Assembly: GCA_020049835.1 (NCBI GenBank)
Contig: JAGVLK010000013.1
Span: forward strand, 1-48,278
DNA length: 48,278 nt
Reading direction: 5' to 3'
DNA from: Candidatus Babeliales bacterium
GTDB lineage: Bacteria > Babelota > Babeliae > Babelales > Vermiphilaceae
The notes under the pieces were generated by a model that searched no databases, was not told the DNA's origin, and saw only the letters and a list, made by a program, of their open reading frames with translations. Positions 42,562-48,278 of this stretch are shown here, in pieces. The position numbers and the translations under genes were made by a program. Numbering within the stretch: position 1 is the first letter of the stretch; each line of letters begins with the position of its first letter.

Positions 42562-43065
42562 TTAAATACGTACAATAGTTTTAAGCTCGCCTTTAAATAT
42601 GTATTGCGTTTTGCGCGTATCGTATGCTTTTTTAGCATCGGCCGCTTCTTGTTGCAGGCGTTTAAGCTCTTCGGGTTTTACTTTGTCATTTTTCTTTGCT
42701 TCTTTTGCTGCTGTATCTGCCTTTTTCCAGGCATCTTCCAATTTTTTAATCTGTTGGGCATTCAGCGCTTTATCAGCATCACTTGCTTTAGTTTGTTCAT
42801 TTATAATTTTTGAGGTCCCGCCCGCATATCCTTTAACCAGCGTCGTCACCTGACGCGCTAAGTCGCGCGATAAACCCTGTACCTCTTCTTTGGGTTTACC
42901 GTTCTGAATGGCAGTTTTAAATTTAGTAAAGGTAGTTGAAGTTTCTCGAATCAGCTCCAACTCCTGTTGCGGAGTAAGATTACGCACACGACTTGTGCCG
43001 GCATGAATTGCTGACATCACGGCAAAAGCCATCATAGATGATAGTAATAGTTTTTTCTTCATCAT
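42562..43065 (-). CDS. Small secreted Lys/Ala-rich helical protein
   Basis: This 167-residue protein has a signal peptide ending SAIHA, followed by a fully helical charged body. It includes LTPQQELELIRETSTTFTKFK and a C-terminal coiled coil (QIKKLEDAWKKADTAAKEAKK). The latter resembles the mature part of the gene at 41417, so the two may be distant paralogues. AAGGA precedes two ATG codons; the first is used. It is the first gene of the run 43065 to 41417 on this strand. Confidence 0.6.
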   Translation of the reverse strand: MMKKKLLLSSMMAFAVMSAIHAGTSRVRNLTPQQELELIRETSTTFTKFKTAIQNGKPKEEVQGLSRDLARQVTTLVKGYAGGTSKIINEQTKASDADKALNAQQIKKLEDAWKKADTAAKEAKKNDKVKPEELKRLQQEAADAKKAYDTRKTQYIFKGELKTIVRI

Positions 43066-43232
43066 AACTTCCTTTTATGCTCACTATACTTATTACGCTT
43101 AATTACATAACACAAATTCTCAATACTAATTGTAATTAATTTTTGTTAAAAAAAGCAATAGTTTAGCGGTTTTTTTGCTATTACAGGTTCAGATTGCCTA
43201 TAATGCCTATCTGAGAACTCATAAGGAACTAT

Positions 43233-44594
43233 TTAACCTAAGGTACCCACATAGTTCGGTACAAAATACTTCATATCAGTATCACCGAACCTGAATCCGG
43301 CTCCCAAGAAGAAGCTGGCATTGCATTTACTGACAAAGTCATCAACGCCAAAGGCTAAGTAAACGTGCTCAAAGAGAAAAAGACGTGCAATAAGTTTTAA
43401 ATGCGGCCGCGGGTCGTTCAGACGAATGCGCCCACGAAAATCATATATTTTAAATGTCGCCATCATACGATGGTGTTTGCCCATGGGACAGAAAATATCC
43501 ATGGCAGCTCCTGCTGTGCCCTCAATAAGCCCTATGCGCAATGCTAGATGTTCGGTAAAGAACTTACCAAATTGCAGATCAACTCTCCATGCATCACGTT
43601 TGACCTCTTGGCGACTGGTATTAAAAATAAATGCATACTGTGCCCATTCGGGCAATTCAGCAAAACGTGGGCAGATTTCATTCAGGCAGTCGTCACTATA
43701 TTCTTTAAAGGTTGTTTCGCGTCTGATATAGCCCTTTTGCGAAGTGGTTACTCCAACTAAATAAAAATAGCTTGGATTTATAAATATCCAGGTATTAAAG
43801 ATACCTTTGGTATCGCGATGGCAGTAGTTTTCAGCACGTCGAAACATATGCTCAACATGCCCATCAAAGACAAAGGTGATCTGTTCAAAGCGCTTAAATG
43901 CGTCGCCTATTCTATCTGATACCGCCTGAATACTACCCGCGGTTGTATCGATGCGCTCAACAAACTGTTTAAAGTCATTATCCAGTGCATGTTTTACCGC
44001 ACGCATACTATCGTTACAGGTAGGTAACACCTCATTACGTAGTTGTTGTGCAGTTTGATGCACATCGGTAAGCACCTGTGTAATGCGATTGCCTTCCGGC
44101 TGCTGTACGGCCTGATTGAGTGATCCCATAAATGTTTGCATTTCGGTGGCCAAACCTTGCACTGCATACAACGTGCTATTAAATGATACTGCAGCATGAT
44201 GAAATTGATCTATCACTGCTCCGGGTGGTAGCTGAGCTAGTTCCGGATCACCCGGTATAACTTCAAGATAATAGGGCCCCAAAAGCCCATCTTGGCGTAC
44301 CATGGCACGTGCATTTTCATATAGATGATACTGTTTATCAATAAGCACGTGCGTTTGTACACCGGAGCCATCGCTGCTTGCAAGCTGGATATCTTTTACC
44401 CATCCAACTTTAACACCCGCAATTTTAACTTCCGATTTACATGCCAATCCGGTAACATCTGCATACAAAAATGTATATGGATGATAACGTTGGCTATCAA
44501 AGCTAAATGTACCTATAGCAGCGCCCATATAGATAAAAAGCACAATCGCTGCACATACAAACACTCCCACCTTCATCTCGCGTGTAAATCCCAA
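43233..44594 (-). CDS. MCE/MlaD-family protein with C-terminal barrel-like domain
   Basis: This 453-residue protein has one N-terminal membrane helix (KVGVFVCAAIVLFIYMGAA) and an MCE domain (about residues 38-117, with GLACKSEVKIAGVKVGWVKDI and GLLGPYYLEVIPG). A long helical stretch follows to about 240. The C-terminal 200 residues are beta-rich (FFTEHLALRIGLIEGTAGAAMDIF ... FFLGAGFRFGDTDMKYF). MCE proteins carry lipids between membranes; this two-part form occurs in other Gram-negatives. It starts at TTG, with GAGGA six bases upstream. Permease and ATPase genes of a Mla system are not in this window. Confidence 0.8.
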   Translation of the reverse strand: MGFTREMKVGVFVCAAIVLFIYMGAAIGTFSFDSQRYHPYTFLYADVTGLACKSEVKIAGVKVGWVKDIQLASSDGSGVQTHVLIDKQYHLYENARAMVRQDGLLGPYYLEVIPGDPELAQLPPGAVIDQFHHAAVSFNSTLYAVQGLATEMQTFMGSLNQAVQQPEGNRITQVLTDVHQTAQQLRNEVLPTCNDSMRAVKHALDNDFKQFVERIDTTAGSIQAVSDRIGDAFKRFEQITFVFDGHVEHMFRRAENYCHRDTKGIFNTWIFINPSYFYLVGVTTSQKGYIRRETTFKEYSDDCLNEICPRFAELPEWAQYAFIFNTSRQEVKRDAWRVDLQFGKFFTEHLALRIGLIEGTAGAAMDIFCPMGKHHRMMATFKIYDFRGRIRLNDPRPHLKLIARLFLFEHVYLAFGVDDFVSKCNASFFLGAGFRFGDTDMKYFVPNYVGTLG

Positions 44595-44612
44595 TGTTGA
44601 TCCTCATGCAGC

Positions 44613-45665
44613 TTACAGCTTATAGACCTTTTTTATAATCGGCTCTTGATCGTCGCTTAGCTCAACAATGGCTAAAACGCGCTCGGTAACACGGCCGACT
44701 GTTGCAGTGGCAAGAATAGAAAATACCCGTGCTTCATAGGTACTACCCAACAAAGACTGTAAACTTTTTGGTATGCCCGCATATTCTTTTTTATATAACG
44801 GCTTGATTATCTTATCCCATTCAGTTTGCCACTGAACTTTAAGTTTAAATGGTTTGAGCCATTCTGCAACCTTCTTTTTACGATCAGCTATATCTGCACC
44901 CTGAACTTGAGCAAATCCAAAGATCGCTTGCAGCGAATCAGAGAGCAGCCAAGGGTTGACAGTCCGTGAACCGGTCCATACGGTAAAGATATCGGTTAAA
45001 TAGAATTGCTTTTTACCCGATCCTTCGCGTGGTGGCTCATAAAACAGTGCGTTCTTGAATGCTGCAAAGCCGGGTATAGTCAACAACTCTGTAGCATCAT
45101 TAAGTTTATATTCACGCTCTTTCATAAACCGTGTAAATGCCGCCAAGAGATCTTTTGCACCGGTAATTTGTTGTATTTTTTCAAAGAGCTCTTTGAACAG
45201 TGCTTCTGCCTCTTTCGGCTGCACGAACTGATGTTTTTCAAAATCGTACCAAGCATTCAGATCAATTTTGCCCTGCTCACACATGATGCACCATTGTATG
45301 GTACCTTCTACACCATCGCGCTCTTCATCAAGTTCAATTGTTTGCCAACGGTTGAGCGTCGGTAATATTACCGTAAGTTGATCAACTGCAGTCGATCGAT
45401 CAAAAACTGCTTTGTTTTGTGGTGACGGCTCCTTTTTTTGCTCGCCTGCACCCTCTTTTTTGCTCACCTGTGGCGCAACTAACTGACTTAAAGCTAATTG
45501 AATACCACTTTTTGCCAGCACCTGCGCTTGCTTACTTTCGATAGCCATCTGTGCATAAGGCAAAAATGTTGCACCCTTATCAGCAAGATAGATCGCCATA
45601 AAGCTGGTAAACATGATCATCATTAAACAGAAAATGAGAATAAAACCGGGTTTATTATGCTTCAA
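44613..45665 (-). CDS. GspK-like minor pseudopilin (type II secretion)
   Basis: This 350-residue protein begins HNKPGFILIFCLMMIMFTSFMAIY, a prepilin-type hydrophobic helix without a strong cleavage motif. Its body includes the hallmark GKIDLNAWYDFEKH (GspK: ...G.INLN...) and an alpha-helical domain with LLTIPGFAAF. GspK caps the pseudopilus tip. A Lys/Glu/Pro-rich insert lies at about residues 65-85. Upstream on the strand, GspJ- and GspI-like genes are separated from it by the MNT-HEPN pair and a repeat element; the MCE gene follows 18 bases later. Confidence 0.75.
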   Translation of the reverse strand: MKHNKPGFILIFCLMMIMFTSFMAIYLADKGATFLPYAQMAIESKQAQVLAKSGIQLALSQLVAPQVSKKEGAGEQKKEPSPQNKAVFDRSTAVDQLTVILPTLNRWQTIELDEERDGVEGTIQWCIMCEQGKIDLNAWYDFEKHQFVQPKEAEALFKELFEKIQQITGAKDLLAAFTRFMKEREYKLNDATELLTIPGFAAFKNALFYEPPREGSGKKQFYLTDIFTVWTGSRTVNPWLLSDSLQAIFGFAQVQGADIADRKKKVAEWLKPFKLKVQWQTEWDKIIKPLYKKEYAGIPKSLQSLLGSTYEARVFSILATATVGRVTERVLAIVELSDDQEPIIKKVYKL

Positions 45666-45681
45666 CGCATATTCCTATTAT

Positions 45682-45862
45682 AAAAGGAAGATCCTTCGAC
45701 CCAGACTTCGCCAAGGCTACGTCGGGCAGGCATAGTCAGGATGATTTTAATATTTTTTATCTTTTATAACAAATTTCAACATTCGCAGGTTATTAAAAAG
45801 ATTCTTCAGCAAGCAACAGAAAACTGATAATCATCCTGAGCTTGTCGAAGGATCTTCCTTTT
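45682..45862. repeat. Inverted-repeat element, copy 3, carrying a nested repeat
   Basis: Outer arms of 19 bases (45682-45700 and 45844-45862) match perfectly as inverted repeats. The full core is intact on the right (45831-45853). On the left the four bases expected after TTCGAC are replaced by 35 bases (45701-45735) that belong to the hairpin repeat family seen beside the tRNAs and at 15203. The left core then resumes with TCAGGATGATT. The right arm also forms the 3' end of the HEPN gene. Confidence 0.8.
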
Positions 45863-46244
45863 TATTTCTCTGTAACATGTTAACAAACTCAAAAAACGAT
45901 TGTGCCCTTGCTATAATGTGATGCACATAATCAGTATCAGGAAACACATATGCATCATCCGGGTAACGTGTTGCAACAGAAAAGGGGTTAATTTCATAAG
46001 CATCTGCTACGTATTGTTCAAAATCTTTATTAATCTGCATGCATGATCGTAAAAGGGATGTAAGATCATGCGTCCTGGGAGGCATAATATTATTAAAAAT
46101 AAGATAAGCCTTTAAAGACTTTTCAAAACATTGCTGCGCATGATAAAGTGCACTTCTTACCATCATATATTCAGGCTTCATAGCTACTAATGCAATGTTA
46201 AGATCTTCTTTAGCAAAGGATAACCACACTTCATGCTTTTGCAT
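45831..46244 (-). CDS. HEPN-domain protein, toxin-like partner of MNT
   Basis: This 137-residue helical protein has the HEPN pattern (HEVWLSFAKEDLNIALVA, RSALYHAQQCFEKSLKAYLIF, PRTHDLTSLLRSC). In MNT-HEPN modules the HEPN partner is usually the RNase toxin; the Rx4-6H motif is not clear here, so activity is uncertain. Its last codons (DPSTSSG then stop) come from the inverted-repeat element. The start at 46244 overlaps the MNT gene by 14 bases, with AAGGA upstream; an ATG 18 bases earlier is an alternative. Confidence 0.8.
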   Translation of the reverse strand: MQKHEVWLSFAKEDLNIALVAMKPEYMMVRSALYHAQQCFEKSLKAYLIFNNIMPPRTHDLTSLLRSCMQINKDFEQYVADAYEINPFSVATRYPDDAYVFPDTDYVHHIIARAQSFFEFVNMLQRNKKEDPSTSSG

Positions 46245-46551
46245 AGATCTGCTTTCCTTCATGAGCGACTTTATAACAAAGGCTAGTTCTATCAGCGACA
46301 AAGCGAGCAAACTCATCTTTATTATAAACCAGAATATCTTTAGAAAGATCCAAATCCATTAATGCTTTGTATCCTTCTGACATAGTCGCAAATCTATCTT
46401 TTTTATAGGAATCTACCACAATTAAAAGATCTAAATCACTTTCATCCGTAGGATTGCCCCATGCATATGACCCAAATATATAAATAGCTAGTGGATCATA
46501 GGCATCAACTAGGCGCTTTTTGACAGCCTCAAAAACTGTATTATCATGCAT
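46231..46551 (-). CDS. MNT-type nucleotidyltransferase, antitoxin-like
   Basis: This 106-residue minimal nucleotidyltransferase has IYIFGSYAWGNPTDESDLDLLIV: the G27-S28 loop and the paired aspartates D39 and D41 that bind Mg2+. In characterised MntA-HepT systems the nucleotidyltransferase adds AMP to the HEPN partner and neutralises it. Gene order and overlap with the HEPN gene match that module. The pair interrupts the type II secretion pseudopilin operon, so it was probably inserted there. Confidence 0.85.
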   Translation of the reverse strand: MHDNTVFEAVKKRLVDAYDPLAIYIFGSYAWGNPTDESDLDLLIVVDSYKKDRFATMSEGYKALMDLDLSKDILVYNKDEFARFVADRTSLCYKVAHEGKQIYAKA

Positions 46552-46625
46552 ATAGGTAACCTTTATACGTTCATATCTTGTTCATATATCACTATACACC
46601 TTAGCAGCACAAAGCACAAAAACCC

Positions 46626-47660
46626 CTAGCTACGCTGACCACCAAACATCTCTTTGAGCCCATCAATAATCGACTGCGCACCTTGCATAAGCTGCTCATT
46701 TTTTGTGCGCTGCGCAACAGTACGTGGTGGCGCTGCAGGGCGTCCTGGTGCTGCCGGAACTAGCGGTTTTGCTGCTCCTGCAGGAGGCGCTGCCGGTGCA
46801 GTTGGTTGCTCAGGCGCCGGTTCTTTTGGCTCACTATACGGCGCAGCCACCGGATATACCAATACAAATTCACGCGTTCTTTCTTGCGCACTATCCCACA
46901 ACTCAAGGCGCATCGTTACTCGTTTTGGCAACTTAACTTTAGCACGCATATCATCTGCATCAGCAATAACCCAATCATTAAATGTTTTTGTCTCTTTTTT
47001 GGGTTTTTCTTTTTTTGTTGCCTGCCCTTTAGGTTGCTCTTCATTTTTTTCAACGAAAAATTCCAATGAACAACGCTTAATGCCTTCCACCAATGGATAA
47101 CTTTCTATCGTGCTGTCTTTTGCACTATAGGCAGCAATATCTAGATTTGTACCCTCTTGGCGAAACAGAGTATAACGAGGTTTATCTTTAGGAGCAGTTT
47201 TGTCCGCTTGTAATGAATAATATACCCGTACAACTGATGGTATAGGTTTGCCGGAGCTTTCTGACCAATAAACACGCATAGGGTTATTAGTTATAAAACT
47301 GAACATGCTCATGTTGCCTTCATCTTGATTTTTTGCAACGAATGGATCTTTAAGCGTTTTCTTCTTAGGCTCTTGTGGTTGAGTAGCCGGCGTTGGCGGT
47401 GCTTGTTTGCCCGGCTCCGGTTGTGCCGGTTTCTTTTTTGGTGGCGTTTGCGCTTGCATTGGAATAAATGCGCCCGCAACATCACGCGTAACTTGGCGAT
47501 CGATAAGAATCACCGCATCATAGAGTGTAATATCATCAACAATGGCATCAGTGAGACGATTACCGGCCATAAAACTACTAAACATGCCGGATATCAATAA
47601 CGATACCAATCCGATAACAACAAGCACCTCAACAATGGTGAATCCTTTGCGTGCGATCAT
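46626..47660 (-). CDS. GspJ-like pseudopilin (type II secretion)
   Basis: This 344-residue protein has a prepilin peptidase site, MIARKG before FTIVEVLVVIGLVSLLISG, with Glu at +5. The following body has a beta-rich domain (VVRVYYSLQ, YTLFRQEG, FVLVYPVA). Two Pro/Ala/Lys-rich inserts, at about residues 70-105 and at the C-terminus, are much longer than in E. coli GspJ and probably disordered. The start overlaps the GspI-like stop by four bases, with GGAG seven bases upstream. Confidence 0.75.
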   Translation of the reverse strand: MIARKGFTIVEVLVVIGLVSLLISGMFSSFMAGNRLTDAIVDDITLYDAVILIDRQVTRDVAGAFIPMQAQTPPKKKPAQPEPGKQAPPTPATQPQEPKKKTLKDPFVAKNQDEGNMSMFSFITNNPMRVYWSESSGKPIPSVVRVYYSLQADKTAPKDKPRYTLFRQEGTNLDIAAYSAKDSTIESYPLVEGIKRCSLEFFVEKNEEQPKGQATKKEKPKKETKTFNDWVIADADDMRAKVKLPKRVTMRLELWDSAQERTREFVLVYPVAAPYSEPKEPAPEQPTAPAAPPAGAAKPLVPAAPGRPAAPPRTVAQRTKNEQLMQGAQSIIDGLKEMFGGQRS

Positions 47661-48166
47661 TTTTTTGCTCCTGCCGGTGCTGGTGGTTTAGTGGCTCCCG
47701 GTTTTGCGGGAGCTGCGGGCGCTGCCGGTTTTTTTTGCGGCTCGGTTGCCGGTGCTGCTTGCTTTTGCTCTTTTTCCGGCGGCATAAATTGAATACATGC
47801 AAAACGATCATGTATGGTACCACGATCACCCTGCCATTGCCATGAAACTATTTCTATAAACAGATGATTAAACTCTTTGGCAAGACGAGAATCTGCATAT
47901 ACCGGTTCGCGTTCGTAGCGCAATGTAACTTCAGGATCGTTATTTGTTTTAGTAACCAGTTCGTCTTCACCACCGGTATGGAGCAGAAAAAAATCATATG
48001 CCGTAAACAAGCGATCAAGCCGTTGTGCGCTTTCCAACACATGGCGCGCGGTAATACTTTGCAAATCGACAACCGGCCCCAAGCAGAGCGCCACGAGCGC
48101 CATCGCCAAAAGCGTTTCGATAAGCGTAAAGCCATGAACTGAGTGATTACTGTTTAAATTCATCAT
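47657..48166 (-). CDS. GspI-like pseudopilin (type II secretion)
   Basis: This 169-residue protein has a prepilin leader (SNHSVHG) before FTLIETLLAMALVALCLG, a short globular part (LFIEIVSWQWQGD) and a Pro/Ala/Lys-rich tail of about 40 residues. It looks like the GspI-type minor pseudopilin. The ATG at 48166 overlaps the upstream gene by 20 bases and has no ribosome site of its own, so translation is probably coupled. The GspJ-like gene follows with a four-base overlap. Confidence 0.75.
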   Translation of the reverse strand: MMNLNSNHSVHGFTLIETLLAMALVALCLGPVVDLQSITARHVLESAQRLDRLFTAYDFFLLHTGGEDELVTKTNNDPEVTLRYEREPVYADSRLAKEFNHLFIEIVSWQWQGDRGTIHDRFACIQFMPPEKEQKQAAPATEPQKKPAAPAAPAKPGATKPPAPAGAKK

Positions 48167-48278
48167 AGACGCTAAACTGTGCCGTATAAGGATTAAGAAC
48201 CAGAGCCATGCGTACCACTTTTTCATCTTGCAGATCGCTATTGTCTACCATGTTTATGGTGACGCGTTGCGTAAGCCC
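48147..48278 (-). CDS. Partial pseudopilin-operon gene, C-terminal 43 residues
   Basis: The frame runs off the right edge; only the last 43 codons are visible. The tail includes QRVTINMVDNSDLQDEKVV and a beta-type VRMALVLNPYTAQFSVYDEF before the stop. Its overlap with the GspI-like gene and its position point to a GspH- or other pseudopilin-related protein, but the visible part alone cannot decide. Confidence 0.6.
   Translation of the reverse strand, partial: GLTQRVTINMVDNSDLQDEKVVRMALVLNPYTAQFSVYDEFKQ

Noticed and set aside
46654-47100. 148-residue plus-strand frame antisense to the GspJ-like gene
   Set aside because: Its Gly/Ala-rich composition mirrors the Pro/Ala-rich tail on the other strand. 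The prepilin motif shows that the minus strand is coding.
1-48278. CRISPR array, rRNA genes, insertion-sequence transposase or prophage genes
   Set aside because: No regularly spaced direct repeats with unique spacers, no rRNA-like stretches and no transposase, integrase or phage structural motifs were found. The phased repeats at 4885-4970 are only three and lie in a promoter.

Overview
The window reads like a compact, AT-rich genome of a host-dependent Gram-negative bacterium. My best guess at lineage is Candidatus Dependentiae (Babeliae/TM6); this is inferred from gene content and style, not from a marker gene. The clues are many short, lineage-specific proteins that start with Sec signal peptides, ankyrin proteins, an outer envelope (paired beta-barrel-like proteins, an MCE/MlaD-type protein, type II secretion minor pseudopilins), a membrane pyrophosphatase, and tight packing in which convergent genes overlap at their stop codons. 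Core bacterial genes are present: murE, ftsY, typA, truA, rsmE, rluD-like, rnhB, tsaB, ruvX, rpsF and rpsR.

Layout. 1-1.6 kb: tRNA-Lys and tRNA-Glu, each followed by the same short hairpin repeat, then an ankyrin protein; a 27-bp inverted repeat flanks this block. 1.6-5 kb: a secreted cytidine deaminase, a secreted GNAT, two antitoxin-like remnants and a DUF4143-type ATPase whose promoter carries three 20-bp repeats at exact 33-bp spacing. 5.2-11.3 kb: a secreted lipase with a 1070-residue signal-peptide AAA+ protein, then two tandem outer-membrane barrel paralogues. 11.3-15.2 kb: mgtE, an RluD-family pseudouridine synthase, a secreted unknown and a TspO-like protein. 15.3-19.4 kb: K+-dependent-type pyrophosphatase, a DinJ/YafQ-type toxin-antitoxin pair and two more members of the secreted unknown family, one with a stop at its second codon. 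19.4-23.7 kb: murE with a DNPA motif, an AGCS symporter, ruvX, a 59-residue zinc-ribbon gene and tsaB. 23.7-31 kb: accessory secreted proteins, including three tandem proteins that look like degenerate PP2C phosphatases, plus rsmE and a membrane-anchored GNAT. 31-38.5 kb: truA, typA, rpsR-rpsF, an XRE/S24-like regulator, and an rnhB - HAS-barrel - ftsY operon. 38.5-43 kb: secreted and small Lys-rich proteins and a membrane-anchored CPT-like kinase. 43-48.3 kb: a reverse-strand operon of pseudopilins (GspH-like fragment, GspI-, GspJ- and GspK-like) and an MCE/barrel protein, interrupted by an MNT-HEPN toxin-antitoxin pair and a repeat element.

Common thread. Several enzyme families that normally work in the cytosol (cytidine deaminase, two acetyltransferases, an AAA+ ATPase, a CPT-type kinase, PP2C-like folds) begin here with a signal peptide or signal anchor. 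If exported, perhaps through the type II-like apparatus whose pseudopilins lie at the right end, they could act in a host compartment where ATP and acetyl-CoA are available. That is inference; the signal peptides and folds are read directly from the sequence. Many starts below were moved downstream of the longest reading frame because a Shine-Dalgarno site, a promoter or the signal peptide favours the shorter form.
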